A stretch of 64,000 bases of DNA from Ruminococcaceae bacterium R-25 (GCA_003149065.1 QGFZ01000001.1:1240001-1304000); one strand, 5' to 3'; counted from the first letter of the stretch, positions 33,692 through 41,864 are shown. Numbers and translations: made by a program. Notes: generated by a model not told the origin, from the sequence alone.

Positions 33692-34705
33692 TTATTCAGC
33701 CATATATGTCACGCCGTTGATCTCAATGCCTTTTATGTTATTAATATCAAAAGCAGAACCAAACCTTATGGAAAGCTTTCCTTCGTTAATATCGCCGTAA
33801 ATCTCGATCGTTTTTCCATTAGAGGCAATAATACTTCCGCCGCCTGCACTCACAGATAATCCGGACAAACCGAGTTCTGCAAGAATATCGTGATGTTCAC
33901 CATCTGAATCTATGATAACCAGGCTGTTGATCTTTGAGAAGGTTGGCCCGTTTTCGGGTTCATCCTTATTCTCATCGATCATACTCATTCCAAAATGAGA
34001 TATCACTATTTCTGCTCCATCTTCCGAACGGAGAGTCTTTGTCGGAATATTCGGTTTAGTGATCAGATCAAAGTAGATTCCTTCGTAATAAGTGAAGTCA
34101 CCGCTCATCGTATGGCCATCATAATGGAACGGTTCACCTGTCTCGAAATCTTCAAAGAAGATTATTCTCATCGGACGCGATTCATCAATAGCCTTGCCAC
34201 GAACGGGAAATCTGAAGCTCCAGGAAACCTCATCTTCAGTCCAGGTTGATCCGTCAGAAGATCCGAAGCCTCCTGCACCCCACATATATTCATTGTCATC
34301 TGCATATACGCGATAAAAGTGAGCAGTGTGAAGATGATCCTTTGCATCTTCTGTCAGCGCCGTAAGGGTATAAACACCCTCAACGAAATTGCCGTCGCAG
34401 ATCTGAACATCTACAGTCAACCGGATCTTACCGTTTTCGACAGTATATGCATCCGCAATATTATTCTCTTCAAGTAAGCGTACGCCTTCTTCGCTATAGT
34501 AAATGCTTACTTTGTCGCGGTGTGTTAACTGCGTGAAAGCAAACACACCTGCAGGTACCATCAAAGCCACAGCTGCAGCAACAGCGATCCCGATGCCGAT
34601 TCTTTTTCTTAAACTTGTAACACGCCTTGCAGAATAGTTTTCGTACTCGGCAACAAAACGCTCATCTATTCCGCCCGTTATCTTCATATAATCTTGTTCA
34701 TTCAT
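33692..34705 (-). CDS. DUF4179-type anti-sigma factor
   Basis: 337 aa; ATG at 34705 overlaps the sigma-factor stop (ATGA). A short cytoplasmic N-terminus (MNEQDYMKITGGIDERFVAEYENY) is followed by one membrane helix (about 37-58) and an outside beta-rich domain of about 275 residues. This layout, directly after an ECF sigma gene, is typical of DUF4179-type anti-sigma factors. The cytoplasmic part would hold the sigma factor and the outside part would sense a surface signal. The signal is unknown; the next gene encodes a solute-binding-like lipoprotein that could be the partner. Confidence 0.8.
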   Translation of the reverse strand: MNEQDYMKITGGIDERFVAEYENYSARRVTSLRKRIGIGIAVAAAVALMVPAGVFAFTQLTHRDKVSIYYSEEGVRLLEENNIADAYTVENGKIRLTVDVQICDGNFVEGVYTLTALTEDAKDHLHTAHFYRVYADDNEYMWGAGGFGSSDGSTWTEDEVSWSFRFPVRGKAIDESRPMRIIFFEDFETGEPFHYDGHTMSGDFTYYEGIYFDLITKPNIPTKTLRSEDGAEIVISHFGMSMIDENKDEPENGPTFSKINSLVIIDSDGEHHDILAELGLSGLSVSAGGGSIIASNGKTIEIYGDINEGKLSIRFGSAFDINNIKGIEINGVTYMAE

Positions 34706-35265
34706 AGGGCGCCTTCCTTTCTCTCAATGAAAGTCCTTAAGTTTTCTCTCATCCGGTGAAGCATAGTCTTGACATTACTCTCAGAAAAACCGGTACGCTT
34801 TGCGATATCAGAGATCGATTCGTTGTACCAATAGCGTCCCAAAAAGACAGCGCGCTTGTCTTTTGGGAGCTTTGCCAGGAACTCGTTGATGCACATAGAG
34901 AGTTCTTCGCTGCGCTCATCGGTTATGTTGCTGTTATCTGGAATGCACTCATTCATTTCCTGAGTCAGTTCCACCAGCTGAGCCGATCGTTTTTGTGCCG
35001 TGTTTTTCTTTATAATGTCAAGAGCGGTGTTTCGGCAGAGAGCAGCGAGATAGGCAAACAAACTACCGGGACGATTAGGCGGAATAGTATCCCATGCACG
35101 TGCATAGACATCATTGACGCATTCCTCTGCGTCTCTTGTGTCCGATAGAAAACGCATCGCGAACCTCAAAAGCCGGCCGTTATAACTTTTCATGGTCTCG
35201 CTTATCGCGTCTTCATCCCTTGCAAAATACAAGTCTATTATTCCGTTATCGTCCATTATCCCCAT
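34702..35265 (-). CDS. ECF RNA polymerase sigma factor (1)
   Basis: 187 aa, ATG after AAAGGCAAAT. Region 2 is visible (LLRFAMRFLSDTRDAEECVNDVYARAWDTIP) and region 4 (LAKLPKDKRAVFLGRYWYNESISDIAKRTGFSESNVKTMLHRMRENLRTFI). No region 1 or 3, so it is of the extracytoplasmic-function type. It heads an operon with an anti-sigma factor (four-base overlap) and the paralogue 1 lipoprotein. Upstream on the minus strand TGTAACC followed about 20 bases later by CTTATA may be its own autoregulated promoter. Confidence 0.93.
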   Translation of the reverse strand: MGIMDDNGIIDLYFARDEDAISETMKSYNGRLLRFAMRFLSDTRDAEECVNDVYARAWDTIPPNRPGSLFAYLAALCRNTALDIIKKNTAQKRSAQLVELTQEMNECIPDNSNITDERSEELSMCINEFLAKLPKDKRAVFLGRYWYNESISDIAKRTGFSESNVKTMLHRMRENLRTFIERKEGAL

Positions 35266-35331
35266 ATTTGCCTTTCGCTCTTTCCCTATAAGTAGAATTC
35301 CGCTTAGGAAAGGTTACAGTTAAGCGTGCGA

Positions 35332-35423
35332 TTTTACACCAAATCCTGAAAAAATAGCACTTTGGTGTAAAAATAGCCCTGTTTTCACACCAAAGGCTCG
35401 AAAAAATGACGTTTGGTGTAAAA
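35332..35423. repeat. Two tandem palindromes (TTTACACCAAA / TTTGGTGTAAA)
   Basis: Unit 1 spans 35332-35372 with perfect 12-base arms. Unit 2 spans 35383-35423 with one arm substitution. The loops also resemble each other (CTGAAAAAATAGC and CTCGAAAAAATGA). The block lies between the GNAT gene end and the sigma-factor gene and may work as tandem terminators or as a protein-binding element. Confidence 0.75.
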
Positions 35424-35458
35424 CAATTAAGAAAACATAGTTAAAAAGCAAGACATCT

Positions 35459-36376
35459 TCAGTCACCCTTTTTCCAGAAGGACCAATGGAAACCGTTGCC
35501 ATAACCGATCTTGCCGTAGAACGGATCTCCGCCGCCAGTCATGTGCGTGGCACCTAATGCTTTCATCCTGCGGTAATGCTTTGTAAGAGCAGCTGCCGCC
35601 AAGCCCTTTCTCCTGTGCTCCGGAGCGGTGCACAAAGGCTCCATGTAGGCGAGCTTGTTTTCGGGCACCCACCACATTCCTGAAAAGCATACATACTCTT
35701 CGTTCTCATCAGCAATTACGATGGCATATTCCTCCGTCGAATGCGGAGATGGTGCCATAAAGTCACCTGCAATATCCTTATGGGATTTGGCAGGCGTCCA
35801 ATCCAAAGAGTCGTCGTACCTGTCGTAATCTTTGAACTCACCTTTATCTCCGTGGCCGAATCCGTACCAGCAGAGCTTCGAGAGCTTAACCACATTGAAA
35901 TCTTCAGGCTCAACAAAGTGATAACCTTCAGGAAGCTCGTAATTAAGTTCGTTTTCAAAATCGAAGACCATATCATCATATTCAAAGACCTGCTTAAAGC
36001 CTCTTTTTTCTGCTGCCTTCTTAAGATAATCCTGACCGCCGAAAAGAACGAACTGCTGTTCATTACCGAAGTTTGGCATAGTCGTGATTGCATAATCTAT
36101 AAGTTCATCAGAAAGGAACTCATAACCCGGACGGACGTTAAAATAGATATCCGTTACGGGTGCTTCGTAAAAGACAAACGCTACAACCTTATCCCCGTCA
36201 AACCACAATCTGTCCAGATAAGAATAAGATGAATCCACCCACGAAGCCTTGATCGCATGCTCAAAGAACGGCGCAGCGACACCGTTGTCTTTCTTATACT
36301 CGTAAATGTCAACCAGAAAATCCCATACGAGACCCAGGTCCGTAAACTTCTGAAACTGTTTAGTTGTAATTCCCAT
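35459..36376 (-). CDS. GNAT-family N-acetyltransferase
   Basis: 305 aa, ATG after AAGGGGATATTT. The acetyl-CoA-binding motif A lies near the C-terminus: AYMEPLCTAPEHRRKGLAAAALTKHYRRMKALGATHM, with the R/Q-x-x-G-x-G/A loop as RRKGLA (about 255-260). The N-terminal 150 residues look like a second, degenerate GNAT domain (FVLFGGQDYLKKAAEKRGFKQV), so it is probably a two-domain GNAT. The end, GGGDPFYGKIGYGNGFHWSFWKK, is common in this subgroup. Substrate unknown. It is read in the same direction as the Nudix and flavodoxin-type genes upstream. Confidence 0.87.
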   Translation of the reverse strand: MGITTKQFQKFTDLGLVWDFLVDIYEYKKDNGVAAPFFEHAIKASWVDSSYSYLDRLWFDGDKVVAFVFYEAPVTDIYFNVRPGYEFLSDELIDYAITTMPNFGNEQQFVLFGGQDYLKKAAEKRGFKQVFEYDDMVFDFENELNYELPEGYHFVEPEDFNVVKLSKLCWYGFGHGDKGEFKDYDRYDDSLDWTPAKSHKDIAGDFMAPSPHSTEEYAIVIADENEEYVCFSGMWWVPENKLAYMEPLCTAPEHRRKGLAAAALTKHYRRMKALGATHMTGGGDPFYGKIGYGNGFHWSFWKKGD

Positions 36377-36403
36377 AAATATCCCCTTAATGCGTCAGTC
36401 AGA

Positions 36404-36922
36404 TCACAGATCTGAAAAAATATCATTCAAGTACGGCCGGTATCTTTCCACGTGATTTCTCATGGCCTGCTCAGACTCTGTGTATTTCCAGAAATCCTTC
36501 AGATCGACCCATACGTAATCAGTGGTCTCGCCTTCCTGAAGCACAACCGAATCCTTATCGCAGCTTACGACAGCCAGATAAGAATAGTAAATGCTGTGGC
36601 TCTTCTCACTTATCGATCTGTTTATAAACTCCCAGCTGTCAGCCTTAAGGCCGGTCTCTTCAAAGAGCTCTCTTTCAGCACACTCTTCAGGGCTTTCTCC
36701 CTGCACCGCAGAGCCGCCTGCACCGGGTTCCCAGAAACCGGGATATATATCCTTTCTGGGGTCCCTTTTCGTCAAAAGATACGTCCCGTCCACGTGCCTT
36801 ACGAGGATATCGCTTACCAGGTGATAACGCCCGTCAGGAATAGCAGTATAATTTCCGGGTTTTCTTTCCCATACTTCGCCTGTCTTGTTGCCGTCTTTGT
36901 CATAAAGATCCCAAAGTTCCAT
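36404..36922 (-). CDS. Nudix hydrolase
   Basis: 172 aa, ATG after AAGGAATT. The Nudix box is complete at residues 70-92: Gly70, Glu76, Arg84-Glu85-Leu86, Glu88-Glu89 and Gly91. The start WDLYDKDGNKTGEVWERKPG resembles IPP-isomerase-like Nudix proteins of the YfcD type, which hydrolyse nucleoside or isoprenoid diphosphates. Exact substrate not predictable. It sits 27 bases upstream of the GNAT gene in the same direction. Confidence 0.92.
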   Translation of the reverse strand: MELWDLYDKDGNKTGEVWERKPGNYTAIPDGRYHLVSDILVRHVDGTYLLTKRDPRKDIYPGFWEPGAGGSAVQGESPEECAERELFEETGLKADSWEFINRSISEKSHSIYYSYLAVVSCDKDSVVLQEGETTDYVWVDLKDFWKYTESEQAMRNHVERYRPYLNDIFSDL

Positions 36923-36941
36923 AATTTTTAATTCCTTGCTT

Positions 36942-37868
36942 TTAGATTTCTTCTATTACCGATGTTCCTTCTTCGCCCATCGTCCATTTCCACGTCTCAT
37001 TAAATCTCAGCTTACCATTCTCGATCTGAGGCGCAGAATCGCATGAACCGGTCCTTAAATTGCCGTCCTTGTTCATGTGCTGGTAGTTAAAGTGAAGGTT
37101 ATGTTCCTCATCCATTGTTCCAATGAGGAATCCCTTTACGATATCGCCGCCTGAATACTCAGCCCAGATAACGCTGCCCTTCTGGTGATAGCAGAATACC
37201 GTCTGGTCAGATACTTCGCCAGATTCGGAGTTTTCGACTGCCGTGAAAAATCTGTCATCTACTGAGAATGTTTCTTCAGCACATACGAAAAAGTTCTTTC
37301 CCTTCTCATATGCCTTCTCCAAATTCTGATCCCAGTTGCCTTCACGGGTTTCTTTTTCTCTTGATGTACCGTCGAAAACAACGAATTCCATCTGCTTTGC
37401 GCGGTTAAAGAGCCTGTCGCCGAACATTACTTTTTTCATGCTCGCAAGAAGTCCGAATTGCTCTAATCTCTCAATAGGATTTCCTGCAGAGCAAAGGATC
37501 ATGGCCTTTTCGAGCATTTTCATCTTCTTGTCGCCATATGCAAAACCATAAGACCAGACCCTGTCAAACCAGCCGACGAGCTTAGCCGGAGCTTCGGTCC
37601 AGAATACAGGATAGACAAACGCAATGGCATCAGATGAATTGATCTTCTCGTGCTCGGCGAGCACGTCTGATGCGACCTCAGGAGTGTTCCTGTAATTGGC
37701 ATCCCTTAAGTATTCCTGCTCAGTCATGTCAGCCTTAAAATCCATCTTATAGAGATCCGAGATGACATAATCATTCCCTGAATCAATAATACCCTTTATG
37801 AAGGCGTCACGGATATTCTTCGTGAACGAATCTTCTGACGGGTGGCAATAAACAATAAAAACTCTCAT
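36942..37868 (-). CDS. NAD(P)H-dependent flavodoxin-fold oxidoreductase fused to an avidin-like domain
   Basis: 308 aa, ATG after CAGGAGATAATAAA. Residues 1-190 are a Flavodoxin_2 fold: MRVFIVYCHPSEDSFTKNI (FMN phosphate loop), FVYPVFWTEAPAKLVGWFDRVWSYGFAY (flavin-side loop) and CSAGNPIERLEQFGL. The C-terminal 100 residues (RFFTAVENSESGEVSDQTVFCYHQKGSVIWAEYSGGDIVKG...GSCDSAPQIENGKLRFNETWKWT) resemble a stand-alone Firmicutes family that has been annotated as N-acetylglutamate synthase but is probably a small beta barrel. Combining both in one chain is unusual. The enzyme probably reduces quinones or similar; the barrel's role is unknown. Confidence 0.82.
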   Translation of the reverse strand: MRVFIVYCHPSEDSFTKNIRDAFIKGIIDSGNDYVISDLYKMDFKADMTEQEYLRDANYRNTPEVASDVLAEHEKINSSDAIAFVYPVFWTEAPAKLVGWFDRVWSYGFAYGDKKMKMLEKAMILCSAGNPIERLEQFGLLASMKKVMFGDRLFNRAKQMEFVVFDGTSREKETREGNWDQNLEKAYEKGKNFFVCAEETFSVDDRFFTAVENSESGEVSDQTVFCYHQKGSVIWAEYSGGDIVKGFLIGTMDEEHNLHFNYQHMNKDGNLRTGSCDSAPQIENGKLRFNETWKWTMGEEGTSVIEEI

Positions 37869-37932
37869 TTTATTATCTCCTGAAAACCATTATAGACTTT
37901 TTAATCCATGTTGGCTCTTTTATACTTCATAG

Positions 37933-37961
37933 TTGACAAATAATCGATCTAGTTCTATCAT
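37933..37961 (+). promoter_or_regulatory. Vegetative-type promoter with overlapping dyad
   Basis: TTGACA, 17 bases, TATCAT. A seven-base inverted repeat GTTCTAT / ATAGAAC (37952-37972) covers the -10. It points into a region with only a decayed transposase, so it may be a leftover. Confidence 0.45.
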
Positions 37962-37989
37962 ATAAATAGAACATTTGTTTGTTGTTTAG

Positions 37990-38303
37990 GAAGCCAGAAA
38001 GATTTCAGAATTGAATGAAATCATTGATGCATATAAGAAATTATCCTTCATTGACCATATTGTGTTTTAAACGCCCCTTTCCAACAATGTAAATGTACAT
38101 AATGACAATTTAAGGTCTTTCTTGTCGAAATATGTATTGCCGATGGTAATGCATGTATCTATTGCGAAGGCTCTTATGTCGTTAAGAACGGAAAGTGTAA
38201 AGATTGTACTCAGTATTTGTATTTCTTGTTAGATAAAGAATCACAAAGAAACAGCAGAAGAATGTTCTGTCTCGGTTACCACTGTATTTTACTGGCGTCA
38301 TAA
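37990..38303 (+). pseudogene. Decayed transposase N-terminal fragment
   Basis: Two open pieces in different frames read like the N-terminus of an IS1595-type or similar transposase: ARKISELNEIIDAYKKLSFIDHIVF and then NACIYCEGSYVVKNGKCKDC, a zinc-ribbon pattern (CxxC...VVKNGK...CKDC). There is a stop between them, no start codon and no catalytic domain. The rest of the 530-base gap holds only an AT-rich promoter-like region on the left and the leader of the TnpB gene on the right. Confidence 0.4.
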
Positions 38304-38399
38304 AAACTCGATTCTTTGAAGGAAATAACAGTACATAACAGCAATATATCGGCAAGACCGCCGCTTTCATTCGTCACATAGAGATAAGGGGTATGTAAC

Positions 38400-39734
38400 A
38401 TGATACTCTCGGAAGAACACAGAATAAAGAAACATAACAATAAGAAGCTTCTTCACGAGATAGACGATTACTGCTATAAAGTGAAAAACCTCTCTAACAG
38501 CGTTAACTACCTGATAAAACAGTGCTACCGCATCCATAAGAAGATCGTGAACGGAAAAGCACTTGAGGATTGGGAAAAAGAGTTAATCCAAGAAATAAAC
38601 AAAGCGCTCGAGAAATACAATGCCGGCCGTTCTGAAAGCAAGCAACTGCGTTATATCAATGCCGATAACGGATACATAGCCGATGCATATTTCCTCAGTT
38701 GGTATCTGAAAGGAACGGAAGTATATAAAGACGTTCCGTATTCAACATGCAGCCAGATATGTATACAAGAGAAATGCAGAGAGTGGAAGTCGTTCTACAG
38801 GGCGAAAGCCGAATACGGGAAAGATCCAAAGAAGTTTAAGGAGCATCCGCATGTACCGGGATATCTAGACCCGAAAAAAGGAAGAGGCTCTCTTGTTATC
38901 ACCAGTCAGATCTTCAAGGTTGATGAGGCTGGTAATGTTACCATGCCTAAATTCCTTAGCGGCATACACATCCGTGCAAGACACAGAAACATAAGGCAGA
39001 TAAGGATAAAGATGTTCAAGGATTCTATCCTTATCAGTCTGATGTATGAGAAAGAAGAAAAACAGATAAGCGGAACAAAGATCATGGGGATAGACTTGGG
39101 AGTAAACAATCTCATAGCAGCCGCATGGGATTCTGAAGACAGGCCTGTGATAATCAACGGAAAACCGCTGAAATCGATAAACCAGTACTACAACAAGGCA
39201 AGAGCTCATATGCAAAAGGAGGCGAAGGTATATAACGGAAAGAACAGGACCAAAAGACTGAATAACCTTACGGCAAAAAGGAACCGCAAGATAAAAGACT
39301 ACATGCACAAGGCAAGCAGGAAGCTAGTTAACCTGGCAGTCTCTTCGAATGTAGGGCTCATAGTTATAGGAGCCAATCAGGGATGGAAACAAAAAGTACA
39401 CATGGGAAATGTAACAAACCAGAACTTTGTATCCATACCGTATAAGACGCTTATAAACATGATCGAATACAAAGCAAGACTTGAAGGCATTGAGGTAAAG
39501 ACAGTACGAGAAAGCTACACGAGCGGCACGAGTTATCTTGATGGAGAAAAGCCTGATCCAACGCACTATGACAAGACGCGCAGGATAGAACGCGGATTAT
39601 TTAGGAGCAATAGCGGTATATTGATAAACGCAGACGTAAATGCTGCATATCAGATGATGAAACTAGGTGACACAAGAGCAATTCCCATCAATACGAGGAG
39701 AACAGATAATCAAGATAAAAGCAGCCTGAATTAG
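38400..39734 (+). CDS. tnpB: TnpB-like RNA-guided nuclease of the IS200/IS605 group
   Basis: 444 aa, ATG after AAGGGGTATGTAAC. The RuvC-like core is present: Asp232 in GIDLGVNNLIA, IVIGANQGWKQ at 321-331, ESYTSGTSYLDGE at 371-383 and Asp412 in NADVNAAYQ. In the usual TnpB the second strand ends IVVEDL; here the position is Gly (IVIGAN), and Glu371 of ESYTS may serve instead, as known for some TnpB lineages. The usual zinc-ribbon cysteines are absent. No TnpA is present, so it is a solo or immobile copy. It lies between a decayed transposase and hxlR. Probably active as a nuclease guided by an RNA from its 3' end. Confidence 0.88.
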   Translation: MILSEEHRIKKHNNKKLLHEIDDYCYKVKNLSNSVNYLIKQCYRIHKKIVNGKALEDWEKELIQEINKALEKYNAGRSESKQLRYINADNGYIADAYFLSWYLKGTEVYKDVPYSTCSQICIQEKCREWKSFYRAKAEYGKDPKKFKEHPHVPGYLDPKKGRGSLVITSQIFKVDEAGNVTMPKFLSGIHIRARHRNIRQIRIKMFKDSILISLMYEKEEKQISGTKIMGIDLGVNNLIAAAWDSEDRPVIINGKPLKSINQYYNKARAHMQKEAKVYNGKNRTKRLNNLTAKRNRKIKDYMHKASRKLVNLAVSSNVGLIVIGANQGWKQKVHMGNVTNQNFVSIPYKTLINMIEYKARLEGIEVKTVRESYTSGTSYLDGEKPDPTHYDKTRRIERGLFRSNSGILINADVNAAYQMMKLGDTRAIPINTRRTDNQDKSSLN

Positions 39735-39783
39735 ATCAGGTAGAGGCATCAGGCTAGTGCCATTAAAGATCCGATATGATACT
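39700..39783 (+). ncRNA. Candidate guide (omega/re) RNA at 3' end of tnpB
   Basis: The end of the gene and the 50 bases after it can fold: AGCCTGA (39723-39729) pairs with TCAGGCT (39749-39755), and GATCAGG inside can pair alternatively. TnpB guide RNAs usually cover this place. The exact right end cannot be set without relatives. Confidence 0.3.
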
Positions 39784-39807
39784 ATTCATTTCGGAGATTT
39801 ATAAATA

Positions 39808-40167
39808 TCAGTCACAAGCTGGTAAATAGCCATCCATGTTTTCTTCTCCCCACTTCTTCAGTTCCAGAAGAATGGGAATGATGCTCTTTGCTTTGTCTGT
39901 AAGCCTGTACTCAACACGGACCGGCATCTCATCGTACTGTGTTCTTAAGACCATGCCGTCTGCTTCCATCTCTTTTAAAGATGTTGCAAGCATCGTATTG
40001 GTGATGCCGTAAATACCTCTTTTAAGCTCACCGTATCTTACGACTTCGCTGCGGTCGATCAGGCATAAGATCAATATCTTCCACTTGCCGCCGATAAGGT
40101 CTAACACGCGCTTTAATCCGCATCCTTTTCCTGCAATATCCTCACATAAAACTTCTTTTTTGCTCAT
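39808..40167 (-). CDS. HxlR-family winged-helix regulator
   Basis: 119 aa, ATG after TTAAGGAGGATAGAA. The chain shows the HxlR pattern: cysteine near the N-terminus (GKGCGLKRVLDLIGGKWKILIL), then RYGELKRGIYGITNTMLATSLKEMEADGMVLRTQYDEMPVRVEYRLTDKAKSI, the recognition helix and wing. Cys16 (and Cys8) could sense redox, as in HypR/YodB-like members. It is divergent from thioredoxin with overlapping promoters, so it probably controls itself and trxA. Confidence 0.93.
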   Translation of the reverse strand: MSKKEVLCEDIAGKGCGLKRVLDLIGGKWKILILCLIDRSEVVRYGELKRGIYGITNTMLATSLKEMEADGMVLRTQYDEMPVRVEYRLTDKAKSIIPILLELKKWGEENMDGYLPACD

Positions 40168-40220
40168 TTCTATCCTCCTTAACCCGGTAAGAAAAACCGT
40201 ACCAGGTCAATATATTCTGC

Positions 40221-40263
40221 GTACTTGATACGAAAATTATACCAGATATACTTGAAGTATCAA
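40221..40263. promoter_or_regulatory. Overlapping divergent promoters with palindromic operator
   Basis: Plus strand: TTGATA (40225-40230), 16 bases, TATACT (40247-40252), for thioredoxin. Minus strand: TTGATA (40263-40258), 16 bases, TATAAT (40241-40236), for hxlR. ATACTTGAAGTAT (40248-40260) is a perfect palindrome that covers the thioredoxin -10 and the hxlR -35. A related GTACTTGATAC lies at 40221-40231. Confidence 0.7.
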
Positions 40264-40293
40264 AGTCATTCCAAAAACGTAAGGAGGTTCAAT

Positions 40294-40617
40294 ATGGAAT
40301 ACAGATTTAATGAAAACAATTTTACTGATGAGGTTATTAAGAGTGACGTTCCCGTCATGATCGATTTCTACGCAGAATGGTGCGGTCCGTGCCGCATGAT
40401 GTCACCTATCGTGGAGGAGTTCGCGAAAAACTACGAAGGCAAGGTTAAGATCGGAAAGATCAATGTCGACGAAGAAAGTGATCTGGCTATGAGATTCGGC
40501 GTCCAGAGCATCCCCAGCTTCATCTTCATCAAAGACGGCAAGGTCATCGACAGAATAACAGGCGCAATGCCGCGGCCTATTTTAAGAAATTATCTCGATG
40601 AACTCGCAGCCGGTTAA
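40294..40617 (+). CDS. trxA: Thioredoxin
   Basis: 107 aa from the ATG at 40294 (AAGGAGGTTCAAT upstream); an in-frame extension upstream runs through the promoters and is rejected. The WCGPC active site is at residues 29-33, followed by the conserved Asp24 and the cis-Pro loop SIPSF. It reduces protein disulfides in the cytoplasm. Divergent from hxlR and ended by a hairpin at 40668-40701. The link with an HxlR-type redox regulator suggests induction by thiol stress. Confidence 0.95.
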   Translation: MEYRFNENNFTDEVIKSDVPVMIDFYAEWCGPCRMMSPIVEEFAKNYEGKVKIGKINVDEESDLAMRFGVQSIPSFIFIKDGKVIDRITGAMPRPILRNYLDELAAG

Positions 40618-40667
40618 ATCAGGCGCTTATCATTCTTAAATCCGGTCTCAATTATTCATCAGCAACA

Positions 40668-40701
40668 AAGAACACCACCTGTCTGAAACAAGTGGTGTTC
40701 T
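40668..40701 (+). terminator. trxA: Intrinsic terminator after thioredoxin
   Basis: AAGAACACCAC and GTGGTGTTCTT make a perfect 11-base stem around CTGTCTGAAACAA, followed by ATATTTAT. Confidence 0.75.
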
Positions 40702-40725
40702 TATATTTATAGCATTGGAGCTAAA

Positions 40726-41751
40726 TCAATCTTTTATCAGCACCAATTTCTCGTTTGAGCAATATAAGTGTCCATCATCACTTTTATATTCCACACTGTA
40801 TTCCCCTCCGATTGAAGTTTGTTTTGAAGCAGATATTAAGTGTGGACAATCACTTATGTCTAATTCATTAAGACCCCTTAACCCGATAAAAGCATATTCA
40901 ATATTCGGAGAGCCGGAGATATTCAGCGTAGCTCCGCATATTTTATCTAGATCATAGTAACGAAGATCAAGTATTGAGCAGCTTTTAAGCATGCTGCAAT
41001 TACTAAGATCAACAGAAGCAATTATCTGTCCATTCTCAATTCTGACATGATCAAGATTATCGCATCCTGACAGATCCACGTTATAGCGTTGTTCCTTCAA
41101 AGGATCAAAATCATAATCTAATAACAGATTATTCAAGTTCTTATCAGCCGCATCAAAATACGCACTGAAATCGATCAATCCGTCACAATCCGCAATAACA
41201 ACATCACCGCTCACTGCACAGTCTTCAAAGATTACTTTTTTAACAAGATCATTATCAAAGAGAATGCCTTTCTCAAAAACACAGCAGGAAAACTTAAATT
41301 CGGTAACAGGATATTCATAAGCAAAAACAAATCTCTCACTGAAAACACACCTAGATATTTGCATTTCCTCTAAATTTGTCAGATTGTTAATTCCTGACAG
41401 ATCAGGACACTGTTCCTGGAAAGTAAGTGTTTTTAAATTAGTCAGACTCTCAATACCGGGAAAATCAGAACAATGACAATGAATGACACCAAGAGTCTCC
41501 AGATTAGTCAGATACTCAATACCCGTTAAATCATAACAATCTCCCCATATAAGAAGAGATTTTGCTTCTTTCAATTCCTTCTTGCTCAAATAGCCATTAC
41601 CGTTTGAATCAAAGCTCCTCAAACTAGACCGTAATTCATTATCCGGAAAATGTTCAGCATCAAGCGCGAGGCCAAGCAATGAACAAGACGGAAGAGCAAA
41701 AACAGAAATTGTTAACGACAGCAACGTCAGCAATGAGATAGCTTTTTTCAT
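40726..41751 (-). CDS. Lipoprotein with EF-hand-like and leucine-rich-type repeats
   Basis: 341 aa, ATG after GAGGAAAAG. The signal peptide ends ALPSC (lipobox). Residues 35-65 hold an EF-hand/dockerin-like loop, FDSNGNGYLSKKEL. From 70 on come short leucine-rich-like units: LTGIEYLTNLETLGV, FPGIESLTNLKTLTF, LSGINNLTNLEEMQI, then longer, less regular ones rich in Cys. These domains usually bind proteins or surfaces. It follows anti-sigma factor 2 by 113 bases and is likely the third gene of that operon, in the place that the solute-binding lipoprotein has in the first ECF operon. Confidence 0.85.
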   Translation of the reverse strand: MKKAISLLTLLSLTISVFALPSCSLLGLALDAEHFPDNELRSSLRSFDSNGNGYLSKKELKEAKSLLIWGDCYDLTGIEYLTNLETLGVIHCHCSDFPGIESLTNLKTLTFQEQCPDLSGINNLTNLEEMQISRCVFSERFVFAYEYPVTEFKFSCCVFEKGILFDNDLVKKVIFEDCAVSGDVVIADCDGLIDFSAYFDAADKNLNNLLLDYDFDPLKEQRYNVDLSGCDNLDHVRIENGQIIASVDLSNCSMLKSCSILDLRYYDLDKICGATLNISGSPNIEYAFIGLRGLNELDISDCPHLISASKQTSIGGEYSVEYKSDDGHLYCSNEKLVLIKD

Positions 41752-41864
41752 AAACTTTTCCTCAAAAACAAATTGAAATAATCATATATATCTTAACCAC
41801 TTTCTGCCACATTTTGCAAAAAACAGGGGCTGGAATTACTCCAACCCCTATATTTACCGGTATT

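Noticed and set aside
38865-39308. 147-codon minus-strand frame
   Set aside because: Shadow of tnpB; no ribosome site.
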